Source of the DNA: Microbacterium suaedae
GTDB taxonomy: Bacteria; Actinomycetota; Actinomycetes; Actinomycetales; Microbacteriaceae
Length of the DNA: 64,000 bases
Direction of reading: 5' to 3'
NCBI RefSeq assembly: GCF_003254645.1
Contig: NZ_PNFD01000001.1
Coordinates: 1-64,000, forward strand
The notes beneath the pieces were generated by a model, which was not told where the DNA came from, made no database searches, and worked only from the letters and a program-made list of their open reading frames with translations. Positions 27,135 to 37,203 of this stretch are shown here, in pieces; position 1 is the stretch's first letter, and every line of letters starts with the position of its first letter. Both the position numbers and the translations under genes were made by a program.

Positions 27135-27704
27135 CTACCGTGATCGCGGCGACGCGACCTCCGCGAGGGCCGCGTCGAGGTGCGCGACGAGCGGTGCGCT
27201 TCCCGCGCCCGCGCCAGCCCACGCCCAGATGGACGACATCATCGCCGCCCCGTAGGCGCCGCCACGCACGGCGGCCGCCGCATCGGAGTATCCGGCACGC
27301 CGCAGGGAGCGACCGGCGAGTGCCGTGATCCGCCACATCCGCACCGCGGCTTCACGTTCGAGGTCCTCCTCGATCCGCATGGCCTCCGCGTTGCCGATGA
27401 TGAGCGCGAGGGTATCGGGCGCGAATCCCGCTGCGATGGATCGCAGCGCCTCCTCCGGCAAAGCCCCGTCGTCGACCGCGCGGTCGGCCCCGGCGATCCG
27501 TTCATCGAACGACCCCCAGAGCAGTTCCGCCTTGCTCGCGGCGTAGTTGAAGAAGCTCGAGCGGCTGATGCCCGCGCGCGTCGCGATCTCGGTGACGCTC
27601 GTCGCGTCGTGCCCCTTCTCCAGGAACAGCTCACAGGCGGCCTCGGCGAGCATCTCGCGCGAGATCGCCTTCGGCCGGCCCGGCCGTCCTCCTGTCGTCG
27701 CCAC
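27135..27704 (-). CDS. TetR family regulator
   Basis: The 189-residue product has an N-terminal TetR helix-turn-helix with DATSVTEIATRAGISRSSFFNYAASKAELL. A helical ligand domain that I cannot assign follows. GTG 27704 is chosen because the DNA-binding domain begins a few residues later; a longer ATG form from 27767 runs into the lipB promoter region. It is divergent from lipB. A small palindrome, TGGAC-N3-GTCCA (27754-27766), could be its operator. Confidence 0.85.
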   Translation of the reverse strand: MATTGGRPGRPKAISREMLAEAACELFLEKGHDATSVTEIATRAGISRSSFFNYAASKAELLWGSFDERIAGADRAVDDGALPEEALRSIAAGFAPDTLALIIGNAEAMRIEEDLEREAAVRMWRITALAGRSLRRAGYSDAAAAVRGGAYGAAMMSSIWAWAGAGAGSAPLVAHLDAALAEVASPRSR

Positions 27705-27784
27705 GCCCTCAGCGTAGAGGCCTGCAACCTCGATGGGCGCGCTAAGGTGTTCCTGGACTCCGTCCATGAATTCGAGGAGCAGAG

Positions 27785-28426
27785 ATGATCGATGTGTTCG
27801 AGGCGGGCTTCGCCCCGCGATTCGTCACGTATCGCGACGGCTGGGATCTGCAGCGCCGGATCCACGACGGCGTCGTCGCCGGAACGCGGGAGGAGACGCT
27901 CATCCTGCTCGAACACGAAGCAGTCTTCACCGCCGGATCGCGCACCGAGGACCACGAGCGTCCCGGCCTCGGCGCCACTCCGGTCGTCGACGTCGATCGC
28001 GGCGGCAAGATCACGTGGCACGGCCCGGGTCAGCTGGTCGGCTATCCGATCATCCGCGTCGGCGAGCAGCGCGAGGTCGTCGGCCATGTGCGCCGGCTCG
28101 AGCGCATGCTCATCGAATTGCTCGCCCCCCTCGGCATCGAGGGCACGCAGGTCAAGGGCCGTACGGGCGTCTGGGTCGAGACGGGCGGCTCGCCGAACAA
28201 GATCGCGGCGATCGGCGTGCGCGTCGAGAAGGGCGTCGCGATGCACGGTTTCGCCCTCAACTGCAGCAATTCGCTCGCGCCGTACGACGAGATCATCCCC
28301 TGCGGAATCACCGATGCCGGCGTGACGACGATCACACGCGAGATCGGGCGCGAAGTCTCTCCCGCAGACATCTCCGGAGCCGCCGTCACCGCGTTCCGCA
28401 GCGTCTTCGAGGAGGTTCCCGCGTGA
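27785..28426 (+). CDS. lipB: Lipoyl(octanoyl) transferase
   Basis: It moves octanoyl from acyl carrier protein to the lipoyl-domain lysine of E2 subunits such as the sucB product here. The 213-residue protein has [12 protein letters not shown], the substrate lysine region ([14 protein letters not shown]) and the acyl-thioester cysteine in [10 protein letters not shown]. It overlaps lipA by 4 bp. Confidence 0.97.
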   Translation: MIDVFEAGFAPRFVTYRDGWDLQRRIHDGVVAGTREETLILLEHEAVFTAGSRTEDHERPGLGATPVVDVDRGGKITWHGPGQLVGYPIIRVGEQREVVGHVRRLERMLIELLAPLGIEGTQVKGRTGVWVETGGSPNKIAAIGVRVEKGVAMHGFALNCSNSLAPYDEIIPCGITDAGVTTITREIGREVSPADISGAAVTAFRSVFEEVPA

Positions 28427-29439
28427 GCGCCTGCGGAACCGGGGTCGCGAACACGACCGCTCCGAATGGCCGCAAGATGCTGCGGCTCGAGGTGCGCAAT
28501 GCGTCGACGCCGATCGAGAAGAAGCCCGAGTGGATCAAGACCCGCGTGCGACAGGGGCCCGAATACCGCGAGCTGCAGTCGCTCGTGAAGACCGAGGACC
28601 TTCACACCGTGTGCCAGGAGGCGGGCTGCCCCAACATCTTCGAGTGCTGGGAAGACCGCGAGGCGACGTTCCTCATCGGCGGATCCCAGTGCACGAGGCG
28701 CTGCGACTTCTGCCAGATCGACACGGGCAAGCCTGCCGAGTACGACACGGACGAGCCGCGCCGCGTGGCCGAGTCGGTGCGGCGCATGGGACTGCGCTAC
28801 GCCACCGTGACGAGCGTCGCTCGCGACGATCTCGACGACACGGGCGCGTGGTTGAACGCCGAGACGGTACGGCAGATCCACGCGCTCAACCCGAACACGG
28901 GCGTCGAGCTTCTCGCCAACGATCACGGTGGGGATCCCGCCCACCTCGGCCAGATCTTCGAGGCGCGCCCCGAGGTGTTCGCGCACAACGTCGAGACCGT
29001 GCCGCGCGTCTTCCGCCGGATCCGCCCCGCGTTCACCTACGAGCGCTCGCTCGGCGTGCTGACGCAGGGACACGAGGCGGGGCTCATCACGAAGTCGAAC
29101 CTCATCCTCGGCATGGGGGAAGAACCCGACGAGGTCGTGGGCGCTCTGCAGGACCTTCGAGACGCCGGGTGCGACATCATCACCCTCACGCAGTATCTGC
29201 GCCCCTCACCGCGCCACCTGCCGGTGCAGCGCTGGGTCAAGCCCGACGAGTTCGTCGAGCTGAAGAAGATCGCGGAAGGGATCGGCTTCCTCGGCGTCCT
29301 CGCCGGCCCGCTCGTGCGTTCGTCGTACCGTGCCGGACGCCTCTGGGCGCAGTCGATGCGCGAGAAGGGTCGCGAGATCCCCGCACACCTGCAGCACATC
29401 GCCGACAGCGCGCCCGCGGAGTTCGCCCAGGCGGTGTGA
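28423..29439 (+). CDS. lipA: Lipoyl synthase
   Basis: This radical SAM enzyme inserts two sulfurs into the octanoyl group. From GTG 28423 it is 338 residues. The auxiliary cluster cysteines are [12 protein letters not shown] and the radical SAM cluster is [15 protein letters not shown] near the C-terminus supplies the conserved serine. The start overlaps the lipB stop (GTGA), so the two enzymes of protein lipoylation are translationally coupled. Confidence 0.98.
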   Translation: MSACGTGVANTTAPNGRKMLRLEVRNASTPIEKKPEWIKTRVRQGPEYRELQSLVKTEDLHTVCQEAGCPNIFECWEDREATFLIGGSQCTRRCDFCQIDTGKPAEYDTDEPRRVAESVRRMGLRYATVTSVARDDLDDTGAWLNAETVRQIHALNPNTGVELLANDHGGDPAHLGQIFEARPEVFAHNVETVPRVFRRIRPAFTYERSLGVLTQGHEAGLITKSNLILGMGEEPDEVVGALQDLRDAGCDIITLTQYLRPSPRHLPVQRWVKPDEFVELKKIAEGIGFLGVLAGPLVRSSYRAGRLWAQSMREKGREIPAHLQHIADSAPAEFAQAV

Positions 29440-29547
29440 TCCTCCCGTGAGAGAGTTCCGGATCCGGTGTCCCCGCGAGGAGGATGATCTCGCGCGGATC
29501 GCGGATCCCGGGAATCCGGGCGCGTGATCGCGCGTTAGGCTGGTCGA

Positions 29548-29565
29548 CGGTCCATTTCTGGACCG
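29548..29565. promoter_or_regulatory. Inverted repeat upstream of peptide-type ABC operon
   Basis: CGGTCCA-TTTC-TGGACCG gives 7-bp arms around 4 nt and ends 28 bp before the start codon of the binding protein. Position suggests an operator, but no regulator gene is adjacent. Confidence 0.4.
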
Positions 29566-29593
29566 CGTCCATACTCGTCTCCCGAGGGGATCC

Positions 29594-31225
29594 ATGCTCC
29601 CGTTCCGCCGCGTCCTGCCCGCCGCCGCTCTCGCTTCCGCCGCACTCCTTGCGGTCGGATGCGCCCCGTCCGACGGGGGCGGATCCCCCGAGCCGGTCTC
29701 CGGGGGAACGCTCGTCTACGCGACCGGCGATGCCGAGCCGAGCTGTCTCGACCCGCACGTCGGCGGCAACTACCCGCAGGGGCTGCTCTCGACGCAGTAC
29801 CTCGAGCCGCTCTTCGGCCGTGACGCAGAGGGCGAGATCGTCCCCTGGCTGGCCGAGTCGGGCGAGGCGTCCGACGACGGCCTTACCTGGGACATCGCGC
29901 TGCGCGACGACATCTCCTTCACCGACGGCACGCCATTCGACGCGGAGGCGGTCAAGGCGAACATCGAGCATCTGCAGGATCCCGACACTGCCTCGTCGAC
30001 GGGCTATCTCGCCGTCGAGCAGGTCGACAGCGTCGAGGTCGTCGACGACTCCCATGTGCGCCTGCACCTGTCGACCCCGAAGTCGGCCATGCTCGAGGTC
30101 CTGAGCCAGCAGTGGGCAGCGATGGAGTCACCCGAGGGAATCGCGCGCGGCAACGACGAGAACTGCCAGGCACCCATCGGCACCGGTCCCTTCGTGGTCG
30201 AGAGCTGGTCGCCGCAGGAGTCGGTCACCCTGACGCGAAACGACGACTATGTGCCGACCAACCCCGAGATCGACCACGACGGCCCGGCGCACGTCGAGCA
30301 GATCGAGTGGCGCTTCATCCCCGATGCGGCGACGCGCCAGGCCGCCCTCGCCTCGGGCGAGGTGCACGTCATCGACAACCCGCTCCCGACCGACATCGCC
30401 GCCGCGGACGGGCAGGGGTTCGGGCATCTCGATGCGCCGCGACCGGCCGCGTCGAATCGTATCGAGCTGAACACTGCGCAGCCGCCGTTCGATGACGACC
30501 GGGTGCGTGAGGCATTCCTCCGGGCAGCTGATCCCTCCCCCGGCATCGAGACGCTCTTCGCCGGCACGGCCACCCGTTCGTTCTCGGTTCTCTCATCGGA
30601 GGAGCCCGTGCGGCTGTCCGATGAGGAGCTGTTCCGCACCGACGCCGACGCCGCGAACGCGCTGCTCGACGAGGCCGGGTGGACGGAGCGCACCGACAGT
30701 GGCACGCGCATGAAGGACGGCGAGACGCTCACAGCGCGCTTCCCTGTCTCGACGAACCAGTCGACGGCGGCCGAGCAGTCGCTATTCGAACAGATCCAGG
30801 CCAACACGGCAGCGGTCGGCTTCGATCTGCAGCTCGAGCCGATGGACCTCTCGAGCTGGTACGGCGCTCTCGCGGCCCACGACTACGAGGCCGTCTCGGC
30901 CCCGTATACGACCGTCGGCCCCGACGTGCTGCGCATCCTGTACCACTCCGACAGCACGGTCCCCGCGCCGTCCGGCTACTTCGCCAACAACGCGCAGCTG
31001 ACGGATCCGGACCTCGACGCCTTCCTCGAGGAGGCACTCGCGACGACCGATCCGGATGAACGCGCCGATCTGTACACGCAGGCGCAGCGGATCATCCTCG
31101 ACACTCACGCGGTGCTGCCGCTGTACGACCAGCAGAACCACTTCCTCACGAACGGCGTCACGGGGGTCACGGCGATCCACACGATCTCGACCCCGACGTT
31201 CGTGAACGCGCAGCTGACCGAATGA
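29594..31225 (+). CDS. ABC transporter substrate-binding lipoprotein, family 5 (peptide/nickel type)
   Basis: The 543-residue exported protein has a signal peptide with lipobox AVGC (Cys23). The SBP_bac_5 fold follows, with GGTLVYATGDAEPSCLDPHV, DGLTWDIALRDDISFTDGTP and GTGPFVVESWSPQESVTL. GAGGGG at the ribosome-binding site supports ATG 29594. It overlaps the first permease by 4 bp and heads a four-gene importer operon. The ligand could be peptides or another small molecule. Confidence 0.94.
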   Translation: MLPFRRVLPAAALASAALLAVGCAPSDGGGSPEPVSGGTLVYATGDAEPSCLDPHVGGNYPQGLLSTQYLEPLFGRDAEGEIVPWLAESGEASDDGLTWDIALRDDISFTDGTPFDAEAVKANIEHLQDPDTASSTGYLAVEQVDSVEVVDDSHVRLHLSTPKSAMLEVLSQQWAAMESPEGIARGNDENCQAPIGTGPFVVESWSPQESVTLTRNDDYVPTNPEIDHDGPAHVEQIEWRFIPDAATRQAALASGEVHVIDNPLPTDIAAADGQGFGHLDAPRPAASNRIELNTAQPPFDDDRVREAFLRAADPSPGIETLFAGTATRSFSVLSSEEPVRLSDEELFRTDADAANALLDEAGWTERTDSGTRMKDGETLTARFPVSTNQSTAAEQSLFEQIQANTAAVGFDLQLEPMDLSSWYGALAAHDYEAVSAPYTTVGPDVLRILYHSDSTVPAPSGYFANNAQLTDPDLDAFLEEALATTDPDERADLYTQAQRIILDTHAVLPLYDQQNHFLTNGVTGVTAIHTISTPTFVNAQLTE

Positions 31226-32223
31226 CTCCGCGCCGGTGGGCGGTCTCGCTCCGGTGGATCGCCGGGAAGCTCGGTGCCGCCATCGGCGTCGTGTGGCTCG
31301 TCGGCACGCTCGTGTTCTTCGCGCTGCGGGCGACGGGCGATCCGCTCGAGGCGATCCTCGGCGGCCCGGGCTCGCAGGCCGGAGAGGAGGCCGTGCAGGC
31401 CGCCATCGATCGCTACGCGCTCGATGAGCCGCTCGTCGTCCAATACCTGCTCCAGCTGCGCGACATCGCCACTCTGCAGTTCGGCGACTCGTACTCCCGG
31501 CGCCTGCCCGTCATGGATCTGCTGGCGGCTCACCTGCCGTCGACGCTGCTCCTCGCCGTGCTCGCCCTCGCCCTCGCGTGGGCCCTCACGGTCGCGGGCG
31601 CACTCGTGCAGGCCGTGGCGCGCGGTCGGCTCGGCGCCCTGGTCCGCGCCGGGCTGAGGTCCGTCGAGGTCGTCGCGAGCGTCGCACCGCAGTTCTGGTT
31701 CGGTGCCGTGCTCATCATGGTGTTCGCATCGTCGCTCGGCTGGCTGCCCGCCACGAGCGCATCGTCGGACCCCGCCTCGCTCGTCCTGCCGGTCGTCACG
31801 CTCGCCGTGCCGATCGCGGGCTTCCTGTCTCAGGTCTCGCACGACGCCCTCGACGACGCTGACGCCGCGCCGTTCGCGACGACCGCTCGCGCACGCGGCG
31901 CGGGCGAGATGCGCGTCCTGCTCCGCCATACGCTGCGACACGCGAGCCTGCCTGCGATCTCGCTCTCAGGCTGGGCGTTCGGCAGCCTGCTCAGCGGCGC
32001 GGTCGTCGTCGAGGTGCTGTTCGCCCGGCCGGGTCTCGGACGCCTGCTCCAGGAGGCGGCCCTCGCCCGCGACGTGCCCGTCGTCATCGGCGCCGTCGTG
32101 ATCGTCGCGCTGCTCTACGTCGCCGTCGTGATCGCGACGGACGCCCTCGAGCTTCTCGTGGATCCGCGCCTCCGGCGGCGCCCGCAGTCGCTCCGCGCGC
32201 CGGACGTGGCGGTGGGAGCATGA
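31222..32223 (+). CDS. ABC transporter permease, DppB/OppB type
   Basis: The 333-residue protein has an N-terminal helix with DPLEAILGGPGS and the DppB-type segment DRYALDEPLVVQYLLQLRDI. Five further helices follow, and the EAA-type loop TTARARGAGEMRVLLRHTLRHA contacts the ATPase. It overlaps both neighbours by 4 bp. Confidence 0.95.
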   Translation: MTPRRWAVSLRWIAGKLGAAIGVVWLVGTLVFFALRATGDPLEAILGGPGSQAGEEAVQAAIDRYALDEPLVVQYLLQLRDIATLQFGDSYSRRLPVMDLLAAHLPSTLLLAVLALALAWALTVAGALVQAVARGRLGALVRAGLRSVEVVASVAPQFWFGAVLIMVFASSLGWLPATSASSDPASLVLPVVTLAVPIAGFLSQVSHDALDDADAAPFATTARARGAGEMRVLLRHTLRHASLPAISLSGWAFGSLLSGAVVVEVLFARPGLGRLLQEAALARDVPVVIGAVVIVALLYVAVVIATDALELLVDPRLRRRPQSLRAPDVAVGA

Positions 32224-33038
32224 GGGCCGCGGCGCGCGGTCGGGCACTCGGCGTATCGGGGATCCTCGCGACCCTGGTGGCCGTGCTGATCGGTGTCGCC
32301 GTCGTGGCCCCAGGACTCCTGGCCCCCGGTGATCCTCTCGCGGTCTCCCCCGCCGAGGGGTTCCAGGCCCCGTCGCCGGCGCACCCGTTCGGAACCGACG
32401 AGTCGGGCCGGGACGTCCTCACGCGCGTCGTCCACGGCGCTGCCGCCTCCGCGGGAATCGGGCTCGCCGCGACGGCTATCGGGATCGGCCTCGGTCTCCT
32501 GATCGGATTCGCGAGCGGCCTCGGCACACGACTCGTCGACGGAGCCCTCTCCCGCGTCGTCGAGGTGCTCTACGCCCTCCCCACCCTCGTCATGGCGCTG
32601 CTCTTCGTCGCGGTTCTGGGGCCGGGCCCGCGCAGTTCGATCCTCGCGATCGGCCTCGCGACGGCGCCCGGATACGCGCGCATGATCCGTGCCCGCGTGC
32701 GGCAGGTCGCCGGGAGCGACTATGTCTCGTACGCGCGGCACGAAGGCGTCTCCGCCCCGACGGTCTTCGCGCGGCACGTGGTGCCGAACACGCTCTGGCC
32801 GCTCATCGCGATGATCACGCTCGGGATCGGTCAGGCGATCGTGTGGGTGTCGGCCCTGAGCTTCCTCGGTCTCGGCGCCGAGCCGCCGAGTCCCGAATGG
32901 GGTTCGATGCTCAACGCCGGTCGCGTCTACCTCGGCACGGCCTGGTGGATGACGTTCTTCCCCGGCCTGGCGATCGTCGTCACGGCGACCGCGCTCACCG
33001 TCCTCGGGCGACGGCTTTCCTCGGGAGGCACGCGATGA
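32220..33038 (+). CDS. ABC transporter permease, DppC/OppC type
   Basis: The 272-residue protein shows the family start region HPFGTDESGRDVLTRVVHGA and about six helices. The EAA loop is YVSYARHEGVSAPTVFARHV, and the family C-terminus is SFLGLGAEPPSPEWGSML. It forms the heterodimeric channel with the previous permease. Confidence 0.95.
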   Translation: MRAAARGRALGVSGILATLVAVLIGVAVVAPGLLAPGDPLAVSPAEGFQAPSPAHPFGTDESGRDVLTRVVHGAAASAGIGLAATAIGIGLGLLIGFASGLGTRLVDGALSRVVEVLYALPTLVMALLFVAVLGPGPRSSILAIGLATAPGYARMIRARVRQVAGSDYVSYARHEGVSAPTVFARHVVPNTLWPLIAMITLGIGQAIVWVSALSFLGLGAEPPSPEWGSMLNAGRVYLGTAWWMTFFPGLAIVVTATALTVLGRRLSSGGTR

Positions 33039-34519
33039 CTCTTCTCACAGTCCGTGATCTCACGGTCGATCTTCCCGGCGCGGGGCGCGTGCTCGACGGC
33101 GTCTCGCTCGATCTGTCGCCGGGCGAGGTGCTCGGAGTCGTCGGCGAGTCAGGCGCGGGCAAGTCGGTCCTCGCCCGCACGCTGATCGGCCTCACGCGGG
33201 AAGACCCGCGTGCGAGCGTCGCCGCTTCGACCCTCACCTTCGATGGGACGGACATGACACGGGCCGGTCGCCGGGCATGGCGACGGCTGCGGGGATCCGA
33301 GATCGGGCTCGTCCTGCAAGACGCCCTGCAGTCGCTCGACCCCCTCCGCACGGTCTCGGCCGAGGTGGGCGAGACGCTCGCTGTGCGACGCGTTGCGCGA
33401 ACGGAGCGACGACAGCGAATCGTCACAGCGCTCCACCGCGCCGGCCTGCACGATGCCGAGGCGCGACTCGGGCAGCGCTCGGGCGAGCTGTCAGGCGGCA
33501 TGCGCCAGCGTGTCCTCGTTGCTTCGGCGCTCGTCGGCGGTGCCCGTCTCGTGATCGCGGACGAGCCGACGACGGCGCTCGATGCGACGGTCGCCGCCCG
33601 GGTGCTGGATCTGCTGCGCTCCCTGGCCGACGACGGCGCGGCAGTCCTCCTCATCACGCACGACCTCCACGCGGTGCGCCGCGTCGCCGACCGGGTCGCC
33701 GTCCTCGAGGCGGGACGCGTGGTCGAGGACGGATCCGCCGCGCACGTCCTCGCCGAGCCAGCGCACGCGACGACGCGCGCCCTTCTCGACGCCGTGCCCC
33801 GCGGCCCGAAACCGCCCCTTCGCCCCGCGCACCGCCCGCGCACCCCCATCCTCCGCGCGGACGCGGTGACGAGACGCTACGGCCACGTCACCGCCGTCGA
33901 CGACGTCTCGTTCTCCCTGGAAGCGGGCGAGACACTCGGCGTGGTCGGCGAGTCCGGGTCCGGGAAGTCCACCCTCGCGCGCCTGCTCATCGGCGCCGAA
34001 CACCCCGATTCCGGGGCCGTCTCCCGCCACGGGACTCCTCGCGTGCGGCTCGTGCCGCAGGATCCGCTCGGATCCTTCGATCCGCGCCACTCGGTCGGCC
34101 AGATCCTCCGCCTCTCGCATCGCGACGGCGCGCCGTCACCCGAGGAGCTGCTGCGCCGCGTCGAACTCGACGCGCGGCTGCTCACCCGCCGCCCCGCGCA
34201 GCTTTCGGGCGGTCAGCGACAGCGCGTCGCGATCGCCCGCGCGCTCGCGGCGAATCCCGACGTCCTCGTCTGCGACGAGCCCGTCTCGGCCCTCGACGTG
34301 ACCACGCAGGCGGGGATCCTGGATCTGCTGCTCGGCCTTCAGGAGCGCGAGGGCCTCTCCATGGTGTTCATCTCGCACGATCTCGCGGTCGTCCGCCGCA
34401 TCTCCGATCGGGTTGCCGTGATGAAGGACGGCCAGGTCGTCGATTCCGGGAACACCGAAGACGTCTACGCGAACCCGGCCAGTGCCTTCACGCGCGAGCT
34501 GATCTCGGCGTCGCGGTAG
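33035..34519 (+). CDS. Dual ABC ATPase for peptide-type importer (DppD-DppF fusion)
   Basis: The 494-residue protein carries two complete ATPase domains. Walker A motifs are GESGAGKSVLARTL (about residue 37) and GESGSGKSTLARLL (about residue 305). Signatures are LSGGMRQRVLVASAL and LSGGQRQRVAIARAL, and Walker B motifs LVIADEPTTALD and VLVCDEPVSALD. The ATG at 33035 overlaps the permease stop. One chain therefore replaces the usual two ATPase subunits. Confidence 0.96.
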   Translation: MTLLTVRDLTVDLPGAGRVLDGVSLDLSPGEVLGVVGESGAGKSVLARTLIGLTREDPRASVAASTLTFDGTDMTRAGRRAWRRLRGSEIGLVLQDALQSLDPLRTVSAEVGETLAVRRVARTERRQRIVTALHRAGLHDAEARLGQRSGELSGGMRQRVLVASALVGGARLVIADEPTTALDATVAARVLDLLRSLADDGAAVLLITHDLHAVRRVADRVAVLEAGRVVEDGSAAHVLAEPAHATTRALLDAVPRGPKPPLRPAHRPRTPILRADAVTRRYGHVTAVDDVSFSLEAGETLGVVGESGSGKSTLARLLIGAEHPDSGAVSRHGTPRVRLVPQDPLGSFDPRHSVGQILRLSHRDGAPSPEELLRRVELDARLLTRRPAQLSGGQRQRVAIARALAANPDVLVCDEPVSALDVTTQAGILDLLLGLQEREGLSMVFISHDLAVVRRISDRVAVMKDGQVVDSGNTEDVYANPASAFTRELISASR

Positions 34520-34540
34520 TCCCGACCGATCCCCCTCCTG

Positions 34541-34620
34541 CACGACGACGCCAATTCTGCGTCCGGGCGCGCGACACGCCGGGCCCAGGGGCTTCTCCGC
34601 ACAGAATTGGCGTCGTTGTG
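34541..34620. terminator. Large inverted repeat between convergent genes
   Basis: Arms of 19 nt (CACGACGACGCCAATTCTG at 34541-34559 and its near-complement ending at 34620) match with one G-T wobble. They flank a loop of about 42 nt. The position fits a bidirectional terminator, though the long loop is unusual (see findings). Confidence 0.6.
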
Positions 34621-34629
34621 TATCGGCGC

Positions 34630-35130
34630 TCAGTCGGCGCTCGTGACCGACTGCACCGTGCCGTCGCCCGCGAAGTTCACGAGAAGGACGTCGTCGGTCT
34701 CGTCGGGGTCGAGTGCGTACTCGAGCACCGCGAAGGGATCGGATCCACCGTGCTCATCGGCCAGGATCGTCATGCTCATGAGCTCGAGCGACCGGATGAT
34801 GTCGACGGGTGCGTCGCCGGACACATCGATGAGGATGTCCTCGATGGTGTCGCCGTAGCGGTCGGTCATCATGAGGATGAACTCCGTCACGTCGCTCGCG
34901 CGATTGTCCACCTCGGCCAGCATCGCGTCGCGCGCACGGCGATCGATCTCGTCGAGCGCCGTGACGAGAGACGCAGCGGCGTCGAGCGCGTCGGTCGTCA
35001 CGTCTTCTTGATCGGGTGCCGTGAGATCGACGGTGACGCGCATATCGCCGAGATCGACGTTCTCCGACCAGAAGATCGCGCCGTCGGGACCCGACTCGAG
35101 GAGCCCGAAGTAGTCGTGTTCGATCGCCAT
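34630..35130 (-). CDS. DUF2004-like acidic cytoplasmic protein, 166 aa
   Basis: The product starts MAIEHDYFGLLESGPDG and is acidic throughout, without signal or membrane segments. The opening and the region LVTALDEIDRRARDAMLAEV resemble DUF2004 proteins, which I assign with moderate confidence. The ATG at 35130 is preferred because upstream in-frame sequence is only the ftsY spacer. It is downstream of ftsY on the same strand and may be read through from it. Function is unknown. Confidence 0.75.
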   Translation of the reverse strand: MAIEHDYFGLLESGPDGAIFWSENVDLGDMRVTVDLTAPDQEDVTTDALDAAASLVTALDEIDRRARDAMLAEVDNRASDVTEFILMMTDRYGDTIEDILIDVSGDAPVDIIRSLELMSMTILADEHGGSDPFAVLEYALDPDETDDVLLVNFAGDGTVQSVTSAD

Positions 35131-35185
35131 ACGACTACTCAACCACTTCGAGGGCCTGCGCGGGGAGGGGGCGCGCCCGCGGGAG

Positions 35186-36055
35186 TCAGCCGACGAGCTG
35201 AGCGGCGAAGGCGTGCGGCGTGAAACCGGAGAGATCACCGATGCCTTCGCCCTCCCCGAGGAGCTTGACGGGGATCCCTGTGCGCTCCTGCACGCTCAGC
35301 ACGAAGCCGCCCTTCGCGGACCCATCGAGCTTCGTGATGACGAGACCGGTGACCCCGGCGTGCTCGAGGAAGGCCTCGGCCTGCATGACGCCGTTCTGGC
35401 CGGTCGTCGCGTCGAGGACGAGCAGGACCTCGCTGATCGGCGCCTGCTTCTCGATGACACGACGGACCTTCGTGAGCTCGTCCATGAGGCCCGCCTTCGT
35501 GTGCAGACGACCAGCCGTGTCGACGAGCACGATCTCGGTTCCGGTGCGCTTGGCGTAGTCGATCGTCTGGAAGGCGACCGATGCAGGGTCCTGCCCTTCC
35601 TTCTCGGGACGCACGATCGCCGCGCCGCCGCGCTCGGCCCACGTGGCCAGCTGCTCGACCGCCGCAGCGCGGAACGTGTCGGCCGCTCCGACCACGATCG
35701 AGCGGCCGTAACGGCCGAGGAAGTGGGCGAACTTGCCGATCGTCGTCGTCTTACCGACGCCGTTGACTCCGACAACGAGCACGACCGCCGGTCGCTCGGT
35801 GAGCTTCAAGGTCGTATCGAATCTCGCGAAACGCTCTTCGAGGCTCTCGATGAGCATCCGCTTGAGGTCCTTCGGATCCTCCGTGTGGAAACGGGCGACC
35901 TTGTCGCGCAGATCGTCGACGATCTCCTCGGTGATGTCCGGCCCGAAGTCGGCGGTGATGAGCGCCGTTTCGAGGTCGTCCCACGTGTTCTCGTCGATCG
36001 TCTCTTTCACGAACATGCCGCGCAGCGCGCGACCGAGGGACCACTTCTCCGCCAT
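35186..36055 (-). CDS. ftsY: Signal recognition particle receptor FtsY
   Basis: It is the membrane-associated GTPase that receives Ffh-ribosome complexes. The 289-residue NG domain has G1 GVNGVGKTTTIGKFA, the DTFRAAAVEQL insertion-box region, G3 DTAGRLHTKAGLMDEL and G4 TKLDGSAKGG. The N-terminal acidic A domain is almost absent, as in many actinobacteria. It starts 23 bp after the methyltransferase gene and belongs to the smc-methyltransferase-ftsY transcript. Confidence 0.97.
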   Translation of the reverse strand: MAEKWSLGRALRGMFVKETIDENTWDDLETALITADFGPDITEEIVDDLRDKVARFHTEDPKDLKRMLIESLEERFARFDTTLKLTERPAVVLVVGVNGVGKTTTIGKFAHFLGRYGRSIVVGAADTFRAAAVEQLATWAERGGAAIVRPEKEGQDPASVAFQTIDYAKRTGTEIVLVDTAGRLHTKAGLMDELTKVRRVIEKQAPISEVLLVLDATTGQNGVMQAEAFLEHAGVTGLVITKLDGSAKGGFVLSVQERTGIPVKLLGEGEGIGDLSGFTPHAFAAQLVG

Positions 36056-36078
36056 GGACTCCAGCCTATCGGGAACCG

Positions 36079-37203
36079 TCAGCGACGCCGCGACGCCGTC
36101 ACCGAGAAGGTGCGGTTCCGGCCGATCTGGCGGGTCGGCCCCACAAGCCGCTCGAGCTGCGGTCGATACCGCAGGTGGCTGTTCCACACCGTCCACAGTT
36201 CGCCGCCCGGGCGCAGGACCCGTGCGGCGTCGGCGAAGAGGCGCGGCGCGATCGCATCGGTCACGGCGGCGCCCGAGTGGAAGGGCGGATTCAGCAGGAC
36301 GAGGTCGGCGGATCCGTCGGGGCGGGAGCCCAGCCCGTCGTCCCGCACGACATCGACCCGGTCTGCGAGCCCGTTCGCGCGCATCGTCTCGCGCGCCGAG
36401 GCCACGGCCGCGCTCGACCGGTCGCTCGCGATCACCCGCGCGGCCGGTCGGGACCGCGCGTACGCGGCCGCGATTGCGCCGGTGCCGCAGCCGAGATCGA
36501 TCACGGATTCCGCATGCGGCATACCATCGAGAAATTCGAGGAAGAAGCGTGTTCCGACGTCCAACGAGGCGCCCGCGAACGCTGCGCCGTGCGCGCACAG
36601 GGTGAGGTCGATATCGGTGTGGACGGACCGCGGCCAGGCCTCGCCTGCACCTCGGATCGGTTCGGACGCGTGCAGGGCGCGCGACCGACCCACGCCTCGG
36701 CTCGCCCGCACGGAGCGGAAGTGCACGCCGAGGACATCGTTCATCGACCGCGTCATGTGCTTCACGCGCCCGCCCGCGACGATCCGGACATCCGAATCGG
36801 CGTGGTCCGCGACGACGCCCGCGATCTCGTCGAGCGCGTCGAGCCCGCGCGGAAGCTGCAGCAGCACGAGCTTCGCCCCGGCGGTCAGTGAGGCGTCGAG
36901 ATCGTGCCAGGTGACGCGGCCGGTGAGGTCCTGCCCGATGCGCTCGGCGTTCGCGGCGAGCGCGCGCTCGCCCGTCAGGGGATCCTGGTGCACGCGCAGA
37001 CGGAGGTCCGGATCCGCACGCAGGAGCGACAGCGTCAGCGCACCGTAGCGATCCCCGATGACGACGATCTCGCCCGCGACGGGCCCCGCCTCGGCAAGGA
37101 TCAGTCGATCGCTCGCGTCGGCCGCGACGAGATCGTGCGCCTCGACGTCGGGCCATCTGCTGAGGCGCGGGGCGAGTTCGTCGTATGCGATTTCGGGGGT
37201 CAT
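36079..37203 (-). CDS. RlmG/RsmC-like class I methyltransferase
   Basis: The 374-residue protein has a degenerate N-terminal methyltransferase-like half and an active C-terminal half. That is the RlmG/RsmC two-domain plan for 23S or 16S rRNA guanine N2 methylation. The SAM-binding motif is VIDLGCGTGAIAAAYA, and the catalytic motif NPPFH suits exocyclic amine methylation. Its ATG overlaps the smc stop by 4 bp. The exact rRNA position cannot be assigned. Confidence 0.9.
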   Translation of the reverse strand: MTPEIAYDELAPRLSRWPDVEAHDLVAADASDRLILAEAGPVAGEIVVIGDRYGALTLSLLRADPDLRLRVHQDPLTGERALAANAERIGQDLTGRVTWHDLDASLTAGAKLVLLQLPRGLDALDEIAGVVADHADSDVRIVAGGRVKHMTRSMNDVLGVHFRSVRASRGVGRSRALHASEPIRGAGEAWPRSVHTDIDLTLCAHGAAFAGASLDVGTRFFLEFLDGMPHAESVIDLGCGTGAIAAAYARSRPAARVIASDRSSAAVASARETMRANGLADRVDVVRDDGLGSRPDGSADLVLLNPPFHSGAAVTDAIAPRLFADAARVLRPGGELWTVWNSHLRYRPQLERLVGPTRQIGRNRTFSVTASRRR

